Part shown: piece after piece, positions 56,704-64,000 of the stretch
Position numbering within the stretch: the stretch's first letter is position 1
Layout of the letters: each line of letters opens with the position of its first letter
Origin: Mesorhizobium sp. ORS 3359
GTDB lineage: Bacteria > Pseudomonadota > Alphaproteobacteria > Rhizobiales > Rhizobiaceae
Direction: 5' to 3'
DNA: 64,000 nucleotides
NCBI GenBank assembly: GCA_000824845.1
Contig: CCNC01000188.1
Coordinates: forward strand, 1 to 64,000
The notes under the pieces: model-generated
The model's database searches: none
The model's input: the letters and a program-made list of their open reading frames with translations, nothing else
What the model was told of the DNA's origin: nothing
Program-made: the position numbers and the translations under genes

Positions 56704-57741
56704 ATGATCTTCCGTCAGCTGTTCGATTCCTTTTCGAGCACCTATTCCTACCTGCTCGCCAGTCGCCAAGGCGGCGAGGCATTGATCATCGATCCGGTTC
56801 TGGACAAGGTCGACCGCTATCTCCGGCTCGTGCGTGAGCTTGACCTGAGGCTGGTCAAGGCGGTGGACACGCATCTCCATGCCGACCACATCACCGGCCT
56901 TGGCTTGCTGCGCGACAAAACGCGATGCATCACGGTGATGGGCGAGCAGACCAAGGCCGACGTGGTATCGATGCGGCTTGCCGACGGCGACAGGCTGACC
57001 ATCGAGGGGCTGGTGCTCGACGTCGTCTACACGCCCGGCCACACCGATGATTCCTACAGCTTCGTCCTACCCGACCGGGTGTTCACCGGCGACACACTGC
57101 TGATCCGCGGCACCGGCCGCACCGACTTCCCGAATGGCGATGCGCGGCACCAGTATGAGTCGATCTTCGGCCGCCTGCTCAGGCTGCCGGACCCCACGCT
57201 GGTCTACCCGGCGCATGACTACAAGGGCGACACTGTCTCGACCATAGGCGAGGAGAAGGCCTTCAACCCGCGCCTGCAGGTGAAGTCAGTGGACGAATAT
57301 GTCGAGATCATGAATAGTTTGAAGCTCGCCAATCCGAAGATGATGGATGTCGCCGTGCCGGCCAACATGAAGGTCGGACTGCAGCAGGACGAGATCGCGC
57401 GGCGGGGCTGGGCGGCCAACGCCAGCGAAGCGTTGGCGCTGGCCGGCAAGCCGGATGTCGCGCTGATCGACCTGCGCGAGCGCTCCGAGCGCGAACGCCA
57501 AGGCATTATTGCGGGGTCACTGCATGTGCCTTACCCGAGGCTGCAAGAAAACATCGCTCCCGGCGGCCTGTTGCACGAGCTCGTCCGTTCGACCGGCAAG
57601 CGGCTTGTGCTTTACTGCGCCTTCGGCGAGCGTTCTGCCATGGCGGTGCAGGCCGCCCAGGATCAGGGCCTCACATCAGCCTGCCATATCGAGGGTGGAA
57701 TCGACGCCTGGAAGAGGGCGAATGGACCATTGGTAAGGTAG
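56704..57741 (+). CDS. persulfide dioxygenase-rhodanese fusion (ETHE1-like)
   Basis: The start is ATG 56704, with GGAG 6 nt upstream (ATG 56692 is an alternative). Residues 1-230 form a metallo-beta-lactamase fold of the ETHE1/Blh type: MIFRQLFDSFSSTYSYLLAS, VDTHLHADHITGLGLL (metal residues His57, His59, Asp61, His62), YTPGHTDDSYSFVLPDRVFTGDTLLIRGTGRTDF. Residues about 250-345 are a rhodanese domain with active Cys in LVLYCAFGERSAM. The fusion oxidises glutathione persulfide and handles sulfane sulfur. It stands alone behind the bio genes. Confidence 0.92.
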   Translation: MIFRQLFDSFSSTYSYLLASRQGGEALIIDPVLDKVDRYLRLVRELDLRLVKAVDTHLHADHITGLGLLRDKTRCITVMGEQTKADVVSMRLADGDRLTIEGLVLDVVYTPGHTDDSYSFVLPDRVFTGDTLLIRGTGRTDFPNGDARHQYESIFGRLLRLPDPTLVYPAHDYKGDTVSTIGEEKAFNPRLQVKSVDEYVEIMNSLKLANPKMMDVAVPANMKVGLQQDEIARRGWAANASEALALAGKPDVALIDLRERSERERQGIIAGSLHVPYPRLQENIAPGGLLHELVRSTGKRLVLYCAFGERSAMAVQAAQDQGLTSACHIEGGIDAWKRANGPLVR

Positions 57742-57997
57742 CTCCGCCCTCTCCCACGACAAGAAAGAAAGGGGCCTCGTCAGAAATCCATGCCGCCGCC
57801 GCCCGGCAGATGCGGTGTTTCACGCAGACGGGCCTCAATGAAGGTACGGTGCGGCTGATTGCGTCCACTTCTGCGTCTGAGGTGGCGCATCACCTCAATG
57901 TGCGCACGTTTTGTGGGAATCGTCAGCACGCGTTGCGGCACACCAAAGGACGCCGCAGTAACCCGCTCACAACGACCTTGCCGCCAGCCGTTTGGCT
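57742..57997. other. intergenic, nothing recognised
   Basis: No gene is supported between the convergent ends of the persulfide dioxygenase gene and the MATE pseudogene. Confidence 0.35.
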
Positions 57998-59391
57998 TCA
58001 TTCCCGGAACGCGGTGCGGACGCGGCGACCCATGATTGACAGCAGGCTTGTCCCTCTCACGAGCAGAAAAATGTGAAGCGCAGCCCAGAGCCCATGGTTG
58101 CCGTACATCTCTCCCAACCGGAACACAGCAGCGACGAACGCCGCGAACGCTAAAAGCATCGTATTGCGTATGTCGCGCGACCAGGTGGCACCAATGAAAA
58201 TACCTTCCATCTGAAATGCCGGCGCACCGCTCAGTACCGCGAATGCTGCCCAAGGAAGATAGGAGACCGCCTCAGTGCGTACGTCTACCGCCCGCGCTAT
58301 GATGCCCACGAGCTGTTCGCCGGAAGCGAGAAGCAAGACGCTGGCACACCCAGCGAACCCGAGCCCCCAGCCGGCGGTCAACCTAACGGCCCGGAAGAAC
58401 GCCGGCCGATAGCTGGCCCCAATGGCACGGCCAACGAGTTGCTCCGCGGCGGCCCCAAACCCGTCGAGGAAATAGGCTGTGACCAAGTACAATTGCATCA
58501 ACACTGCGTTCGCGGCAAGAACCAAGGTGCCCAGTTGCGCCCCCTGCCGCGTAAAGACTATGTATGCCCCCATCATCACGAAGCAGCGGATCATGATATC
58601 GCTACTAAGATGAAGCATCCGGCTCATCTCCGCTACATTGAAGACAGGCTGGCGCGACATTTTCGGCATTGCACGAAAGCGCCCAAGGAGGATTGCCATG
58701 CCAGCGATCATCGCTGCGGCTTCGCCGCACACCGCCGCCCAGGCGACACCTGCAACGCCCCAGCCGAGATAGAGGCCTAGAAAATTGGACAACCCAATAT
58801 TCAGCCCGTTCAGGACGAGTTGCAAGAAAAGTCCCCGGCCCGCCTCGCCGCGCCCCAGGAAATATCCCAGCATCGCATAATTGATGAGTGCGGCGGGCGC
58901 GGAGACAAGGCGAATGCGGATATAGTTTTCCATCGCAGCGGTCACACCTGGTTCCGCGCCGATGAACCATTGCCGATTGTGACAATCAGTGGCGTAAGCG
59001 CGACGAGAGCCAAGCCGGACATAGCTGCAATCACAAACGCTCGCCAGAAGACCGCCCGCTCTTCGGTGGCATCGTGCCTCCCGAATGCCTGGGCGACGAG
59101 CCCAGTTGTACTGGAGCGCAGGAAATTGAAGGTCGTAAAGACGACATTGAAAACCATAGCTCCGGCCGCAAGGCCGCCAAGCAATGAAGCATCGCCGAAT
59201 CGGCCGATGATGGCCGTGTCGACGAGGCCCAGTAACGGAGTAGTGAGGTATGCAAGCGTCATGGGTATGGCGATCGCAAGGACCTGGCGGTTGGTGACTT
59301 GAAAGGGGCTTGAGCCGAGGATCGGGGCGTTCTGTTCCACATAGACTCCCCATGGGCTCAGGTGCAAAGTTTTGATCACCAGCGGTGGCAA
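57998..59391 (-). pseudogene. MATE-family (DinF-like) efflux transporter, frameshifted
   Basis: The N-terminal third is in one phase (59391 to 58942: VTNRQVLAIAIPMTLAYLTT, PLLGLVDTAIIGRFGDASLL, NFLRSSTTGLVAQAFGRHDA) and stops at 58942. The rest is in another phase open from above that point (ENYIRIRLVSAPAALINYAM LGYFLGRGEAG ... GRRVRTAFRE, end 57998). Joined, the two give a normal 12-helix DinF-type MATE protein of about 460 residues, so a single frameshift lies at roughly 58940-58980. Either a recent inactivation or a sequence error. Confidence 0.85.
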
Positions 59392-59789
59392 AGCCCGCTA
59401 GCTGGACCCTCAGCAACGCGGCTTGCGTGATAGTTCGTGCTTACCAGTTACCAGTGCCCGAACTGAACTTACCATCGTCAGCTTATTTTCGATCGTAAAG
59501 ATTCTATGAATTTGGATGAAGGATCGATTGCGACAGATCGACAGGTGATGGCAGCACGGCGTGCATAGACAAACCGGGAAGGCTGTGATCTTTGGGGCGC
59601 CGCAACACTGGCTTTTCTACTCAAGTCGCTTGTTTTTACGATGGGCTGAAACTCCGAAAGCACCCAGCAAAGTTGTGGCAAGCGACCTTGTGCAAAGGTT
59701 CGAGAGCCTCGACAGCGCATGCTTAGAACAACAGGCGAAGCAGCGTTCTGCGCCTCCCCATTCTAGATGTTAGCTGTAGGCCAAGGTCG
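59392..59789. other. intergenic, nothing recognised
   Basis: Promoter side of the MATE gene plus about 300 bp of sequence without supported frames. Confidence 0.35.
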
Positions 59790-60223
59790 CTCAAAGCTGG
59801 AAAGCGAAGAGCTTTCCGAAACCTATTAACGGCACCAACGGCTGCTTAAAGCCGCCGAGCTTGATCGCATCCTAAAGCATGGCCTGGTGGGCCGTGATCA
59901 CCGGTTTTCCTATCCGCGCCTCAAGGTATCAATGATCATAGAGGTCCTTAGCCCGGTGCAGGGAATGAAGAGAGCTTGGGATTCATTGGAATTTACAGCT
60001 GTAGCTGCCTCCATAATGCTATAATGCCGCCTTACTCAAAGAAGCGGGCATGGTCAGTCGGTATCCGAGTTGCCGATGTACCGGCTCCATCCGAGGGCAG
60101 CAATTTTCGCAGCTCGTACTCCGTGACCACATCAGTCGAAAGAGCGATCAAACCGGTGACGACTTGGTCTGCCATGCCGGCATCAAGTGCAGGCTCAACG
60201 TGCGTTATCCTTGCGGTGTTCAT
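59790..60223 (-). pseudogene. Asp/Glu racemase-type (EutA/maleate isomerase-like) remnant
   Basis: ATG 60223 (GGAGGG upstream, overlapping the stop of the preceding M20 gene) starts MNTARITHVEPALDAGMADQ VVTGLIALSTDVVTEYELRK LLPSDG and ends at a stop at 60032. Further on, in other phases, come ALFIPCTGLRTSMIIDTLRRG and GKPVITAHQAMLWDAIKLGG-like words, the family's C-terminal Cys block. The middle is deleted and the end frameshifted, so the gene is dead. EutA-like proteins accompany ectoine-degradation genes. Confidence 0.65.
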
Positions 60224-61452
60224 GACAGGGCACCCTCCTTCGCTGACTGCTGAAGGGTTCTGACGATCGCCCAAGCGGCGCGCGCGGCGCGCAGCACGTC
60301 GTCATCGGAAACCCCGAACTCCGGGGTGTGAACATGGGTTCTGTTTCCCAAAGCTTCATTGTGGCAGCCGAACCAGAAATAAACTGACGGCAGTTTCTCG
60401 GCGTAGAATCCGAAATCATCTGCCCCTGCGAGCGGTCTCGTGGGGACGAGCGAATTCGTTCCATATAGCACAGAGATCCCCTCCCTTGCCCGCAGGCTAA
60501 TGTCCGGGTTATTGACGACTGCGGGCTCTCCGGGAACCAATTTGAGCTCGGCTTGGCCGCGGTGCATCGTGGCGATTTGCTCTGCGAGCTCCTGAAGGCG
60601 CACGCGAAGTCTGTGACGCGCTTCAGGCGATCGGCTGCGCAGCGTGCCATCGATGACGACGCGATCACAAACAATGTTCGTCGCCTCGCCACCGTGGAAC
60701 CGGCCTATGGAGATCACTGGAGCCTCGTCCGCATGGCTCTCTCGCGATATCAACTTTTGCACTTCCGTGACGAACGTCGAGGCGATCGCAATCGCATCAA
60801 CACCTAACTCCGGCCATGCTGCGTGGCTTTTCTTGCCTGTGAAAGTGACCTGGAATTCATCGGCAGACTTCGTCACCGGACCAGTCAGGACCGAAAATTT
60901 TCCGGACGGTATTTCCGGGTTCACATGCATGCCAACGGCGCAGTCGAATCCTTCCAGGAGACCCTGTTCAGCGACCGACCGTCCACCGAGAGGCTCTGCC
61001 TCCTCGGCAGGCTGGAAAACGACCCGCACCTTGCCTGCGAAGTGCTGGCGATGGGCAAGAGCCGCCAATACCACGCCTAGCGCGATCGATGCATGCGCGT
61101 CGTGACCGCACGCATGCATTTTTCCGGGAACACGCGAACGAAAGGGAAGATCCGGCCTTTCCTCTTCGATCGGCAGCGCGTCAATGTCCCCTCGAACCAC
61201 GACGTTCAGCGGGATCCCGTTGCCCTCACCGACGATGTCGATGAAAAGACCCGTGTTGTGAAACACGTGGGGATCTCGGAGCCCTGCGTGGCCGAGGAAC
61301 TCGGCGATTTTCGCCTGTGTCTTATGTTCTTCATTCGAAAGTTCCGGGTTTTCGTGCATGTAGTGTCGCAGAGCGAGAATTTGCTGCTCGCTCCCTTCGG
61401 GCAAATGGAACCCATGACTTCCAAGGTCTTTGTTTCTGGTTGCGCTCATCAT
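60220..61452 (-). CDS. M20D amidohydrolase, probably N-acetyl-diaminobutanoate deacetylase
   Basis: The 410-residue protein has the M20D metal-binding motif GKMHACGHDAHASIALGV, RGDIDALPIEEE, VFQPAEEAEPLGG and TGPVTKSADEFQVTFTGKKS HAAWPELGVDA, with the late ADDFGFYAEKLPSVYFWFG. The family deacylates N-acyl amino acids. Its neighbours, an M24-type ectoine hydrolase (truncated, 10 bp upstream) and an EutA-like remnant (overlapping downstream), suggest the DoeB/EutE role in ectoine degradation, releasing diaminobutyrate and acetate. It looks intact, but the pathway around it is broken. Confidence 0.82.
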   Translation of the reverse strand: MMSATRNKDLGSHGFHLPEGSEQQILALRHYMHENPELSNEEHKTQAKIAEFLGHAGLRDPHVFHNTGLFIDIVGEGNGIPLNVVVRGDIDALPIEEERPDLPFRSRVPGKMHACGHDAHASIALGVVLAALAHRQHFAGKVRVVFQPAEEAEPLGGRSVAEQGLLEGFDCAVGMHVNPEIPSGKFSVLTGPVTKSADEFQVTFTGKKSHAAWPELGVDAIAIASTFVTEVQKLISRESHADEAPVISIGRFHGGEATNIVCDRVVIDGTLRSRSPEARHRLRVRLQELAEQIATMHRGQAELKLVPGEPAVVNNPDISLRAREGISVLYGTNSLVPTRPLAGADDFGFYAEKLPSVYFWFGCHNEALGNRTHVHTPEFGVSDDDVLRAARAAWAIVRTLQQSAKEGALS

Positions 61453-61462
61453 TCAATCACAA

Positions 61463-62155
61463 TCAATTGACGCGAGTTCGCCAAGCACTCTGGCCGTCGC
61501 GGATAAGGATGCTCTCGGTGATCTCGGTGGCCCAGTCACCAAACCAAAGGCCCGACATGAAATGGAAGGTCATGCCTAGCCGCGACTCGGTGCGGTCGCA
61601 GCTCGCTGAATTCTCGCCCCAATCCGGCGGATAGGCAAGGCCGATCGAGTAGCCGGTGCGGCTTGGCTTCCTCTGCCCATGGCGCTCGATAACGCCGTAA
61701 TAGGATTGCGCGACGTCCTCGCAAACGTTCCCGGGCAGGGCCTTTTTCAGGCCGGCCCCCATTCCTTCGAGCACGACCTTTTCCGCATCAGCGAACTTTT
61801 GGTCCGGCTTGCCAAGATAAAAGGTGCGCGAGAGCGGGTAATGGTAAAGCTTGTGCACGCTAGCCAGTTCAAAGAAAATGCTTCCACCAGAACGAAGCTC
61901 ACGATCGGACCATGTCAGACGGGGTGCGGAGGCATCGATCCCCGCTCCGATCATGGGAACGGCTGCGGAGTAGTCGCCCCAGATGCCGTCAACACCACGT
62001 GTGGCGGTGTCATAGATTTCTGCAACCACTTCTGACTGCTTCACTCCGGGTCGAAGCACTTCGATCACGCGCTGATGCATAGCTGTCGCGATCTTCTCCG
62101 CAGCCCGCATGTACTCGATCTCCGGGGCGATTTTGACGATCTTCTGCCATTTCAC
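61463..62155 (-). pseudogene. ectoine hydrolase (DoeA)-like, 5'-truncated
   Basis: The frame (first usable start GTG 62155) encodes only the C-terminal M24/pita-bread half: KIAPEIEYMRAAEKIATAMH QRVIEVLRPGVKQSEV, AAVPMIGAGIDASAPRLTWS, IFFELASVHKLYHYPLSRTF and MTFHFMSGLWFGDWATEITE SIL. Intact DoeA proteins are near 390 residues with an N-terminal creatinase-like domain, missing here. In-frame codons continue upstream for about 25 residues (EIVLSKALHTTCLVKWQK) without a good start. It follows soxG-like DNA by about 130 bp, so a deletion probably fused the two regions. Confidence 0.7.
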
Positions 62156-62281
62156 CAGACACGTTGTGTGAAGCGCTTTGGATAGAACAATTTCCGTCCA
62201 AGTCTGACGGGACGCGGAAAGCCATTCGCATACAGGATAAATACAGGACTCCAGAGGTGTATCCCTCTTATATCTACAATT

Positions 62282-62839
62282 TTACCGGTTCATCGGTTTG
62301 GATACCAGTTCAGCCGTGAGATGATCTGCCAAGAAGCTGGTTAGCGCCATTGCAAACGTCGTCGGTATAAGCAGGGTGAACTGGTCGATGCCTTGCCGGT
62401 CGATAAGTACGCTGACCTGGTGAATGGCGGTTTGCGCAAACTGCCCGACGAGAAAGGCTGCATCGCCGAAGTCGAGAGCGGCGACGCGACTGAGGAGCCC
62501 GCTGGCACCGGGTCCTTCGAGCGTCAGGCACACACGCGAATCAGAAAGATCGAGGATGGCCAGGTTGACTGCGGTTTCGACACGACGAAGAGGGGTTTCG
62601 GATCTGATCAGCACCCGGTCGGGCGCGGTGCGCCATAGGGTCGCCGGCCCGCGCCGGACCGAGGAACGGAAATCACTTGGCAAGGTCAGCCCTTGAGTTC
62701 GGAGCGCCTGATCCGCTGTTCTGTCGAAACCTTCCCAACCAGCAAGCTGGGTCAAATGACCCAGCTCCGTTTCCGTGATAGTGACGGCCAGACCGTCGGT
62801 CGTGGTGCCGCGGATCGGCGAAGGATGTTTCTTAGCCAT
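62282..62839 (-). CDS. soxG: sarcosine oxidase gamma subunit-like
   Basis: ATG 62839 overlaps the stop of the alpha-subunit gene by 8 bp. The 185-residue protein shows the SoxG pattern: AGWEGFDRTADQALRTQGLT LPSDFRSSVRRGPATLWRTA PDRVLIRS, LSDSRVCLTLEGPGASGLLS and the end HQVSVLIDRQGIDQFTLLIP TTFAMALTSFLADH. Gamma subunits assist the alpha-beta heterotetramer that demethylates sarcosine onto tetrahydrofolate. Beta and delta subunits would lie upstream, outside the window. Confidence 0.85.
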   Translation of the reverse strand: MAKKHPSPIRGTTTDGLAVTITETELGHLTQLAGWEGFDRTADQALRTQGLTLPSDFRSSVRRGPATLWRTAPDRVLIRSETPLRRVETAVNLAILDLSDSRVCLTLEGPGASGLLSRVAALDFGDAAFLVGQFAQTAIHQVSVLIDRQGIDQFTLLIPTTFAMALTSFLADHLTAELVSKPMNR

Positions 62840-64000
62840 TCTGGCGATGTCCTTCAGGATCAAAGAAATGGTGCGAGACGACTTTCGCGTGCAGTGTTTG
62901 ATTTCCCACGAAATCGACCACCTGGATCGTCTCGCCGAAACGTTCTGGCCCGCGCGACAGCAGCGCCAGCGCGATGTTCTTCTTCAAGGCAGGGGAATAA
63001 GTCGTCGACGAGACCCAGCCCTCGCCATGGCCCTTGGCTGGAGCGTTCATTGCGAAGAGGAGCGACCCTGCCGTTGCGCCTTGATTGCCGATGATCTCCA
63101 GCCCAACCAGGGACGGACGCTTCGGGTCTTCGAGAACCGGGCGCTTGCGCAGCACAGAGCCGACAAACGGCTTCTTGCTGGATGCGAAACCCTCCAGGCC
63201 CAGATCCTTCATGGTCGTGCGGCCTTCAATTTCGGAGCCAGCGATGTGCCCCTTCTCAATGCGTAATGCACCCATGGCCTCAAGGCCGTACGGCTTCAGA
63301 TTGTGGGGTGGCCCCGCAGCGATCAAAGCTTCCCAAACTTTGCGTCCGGATTTCGCAGGGATGTAGATTTCGTAGGCAAGCTCGCCTGAAAAGCTCATGC
63401 GATGCAGGCGACAAGGCACATCGCCAATTGTGACGTAGGTGAAATGGTTGTTGGGCAGCACCTCCCTGCTCAGGTCTGCACTTGTCACATCCGTCAAAAC
63501 GCGCCGGGATTTGGGGCCGGCCACGGCAATCGCCGCCCACTGATCAGTGACTGACGTGACATGCACCTTGAGATCGCGCCAAGCGGTCTGGAGGAGGTAT
63601 TCGGCCCGCGCAAGCACCTTGGCGGCATTGGCCGTCGTGGTCGACATGAAATAGTCGTACTCGCCTATCCGGGCGGTCGCGCCATCGTCAAAGACGAAGC
63701 CGTCCTCCCGCAGCATGATGCCATAGCGCAGCCGACCGACAGGAAGCGTCTTGAAGCCATTCACATAAACGCGGTTGAGGAATTCCGCGGCATCCGGGCC
63801 CTGGACCGCGATCTTGCCAAGTGTTGACACATCGACGATACCCACGTGTTCGCGAACGTGAATAGCTTCACGAACATAGGCCTCGGTGATGCTTTCACCA
63901 TTTTCTGGATAGTACCAGGGTCGCAACCATAGCCCCGCATCCATCATTTCGGCGCCGTTTTCGGTGTGCCAATCGTGGATGGTGGAAAGCCGGGTTGGAC
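62832..64000 (-). CDS. soxA: sarcosine oxidase alpha subunit, C-terminal part (runs off right edge)
   Basis: The frame is open to the window edge (STIHDWHTENGAEMMDAGLW LRPWYYP). The visible 389 residues are the folate-binding GcvT-like C-terminal region: IVDVSTLGKIAVQGPDAAEF LNRVYVNG, GRLRYGIMLREDGFVFDDGA, FMSTTTANAAKVLARAE, SFSGELAYEIYIPA, GLEAMGALRIEKGHIAGSEI and the final KKNIALALLSRGPERFGETI. It transfers the sarcosine methyl group to tetrahydrofolate. The FAD/NAD-binding N-terminal half lies outside. It heads the chain to soxG. Confidence 0.88.
   Translation of the reverse strand, partial: PTRLSTIHDWHTENGAEMMDAGLWLRPWYYPENGESITEAYVREAIHVREHVGIVDVSTLGKIAVQGPDAAEFLNRVYVNGFKTLPVGRLRYGIMLREDGFVFDDGATARIGEYDYFMSTTTANAAKVLARAEYLLQTAWRDLKVHVTSVTDQWAAIAVAGPKSRRVLTDVTSADLSREVLPNNHFTYVTIGDVPCRLHRMSFSGELAYEIYIPAKSGRKVWEALIAAGPPHNLKPYGLEAMGALRIEKGHIAGSEIEGRTTMKDLGLEGFASSKKPFVGSVLRKRPVLEDPKRPSLVGLEIIGNQGATAGSLLFAMNAPAKGHGEGWVSSTTYSPALKKNIALALLSRGPERFGETIQVVDFVGNQTLHAKVVSHHFFDPEGHRQNG

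Overview
The window reads as part of the accessory (symbiosis-island) DNA of a Mesorhizobium-like alphaproteobacterium. It holds a complete plasmid/island-type vitamin block (nrtR-nadABC, panD, bioB-F-D-A-Z, second panD, plus panB), an SKWP-repeat type III effector gene, an FnrN-type oxygen regulator next to hemN, a MucR/Ros regulator, sigma54/NifA-type promoters, and many broken transposases and integrases. There is no rRNA, no complete tRNA and no CRISPR array. The organism call is inference from gene content and protein resemblance.

Layout. 0-3.3 kb: SKWP-repeat effector on the minus strand with an apparent frameshift and a possible tts box. 4.2-16.5 kb: scattered accessory genes (small secreted protein, MFS exporter, MucR-like regulator, cold-shock protein, two PIN toxin-antitoxin pairs, a Fic protein with a co-transcribed unknown) and a 3' fragment of a tRNA-Arg gene that may be an old attachment site. 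16.5-19.3 kb: a pair of M16 peptidases, one with the zinc motif and one without, lying between two inverted copies of a 34-bp sequence. 19.7-22.2 kb: integrase and insertion-sequence remnants.

22.3-28.9 kb is the most unusual segment. A NifA-type upstream site and a sigma54 -24/-12 promoter lead into a GMC oxidoreductase, a HAD phosphatase and a GT4 glycosyltransferase. A second strong sigma54-type promoter then precedes a short peptide gene (Nif11-like leader with a pure Val/Ile/Ala tail) that overlaps, TGATG, a radical SAM protein resembling the amino-acid epimerases of RiPP/proteusin pathways. I read this as a candidate nitrogen-fixation-regulated D-amino-acid peptide natural product system.

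29.6-33.7 kb (minus strand): a tightly overlapping operon encoding a ubiquitin-like protein, an E2-like protein, a JAB-E1 fusion, an APH-fold kinase-like protein and a DUF6527-like protein, i.e. a bacterial ubiquitin-like conjugation (Bub/Bil-type) system. 33.8-35.6 kb: pseudogenes of a papain-like peptidase and of a VirD4/TraG coupling protein. 35.6-41 kb: fnrN, hemN, the preQ0 genes queC-queD-queE and an unknown. 41-46 kb: IS1380 remnant, a small XRE-type regulator, a phytanoyl-CoA dioxygenase-like protein and panB. 45.6-56.5 kb: NAD, pantothenate and biotin genes in tightly overlapping order, bracketed by two nearly identical panD genes. 56.7-64 kb: persulfide dioxygenase-rhodanese fusion, a frameshifted MATE transporter, and a decayed ectoine/diaminobutyrate plus sarcosine-oxidase-type catabolic cluster that runs off the right edge.
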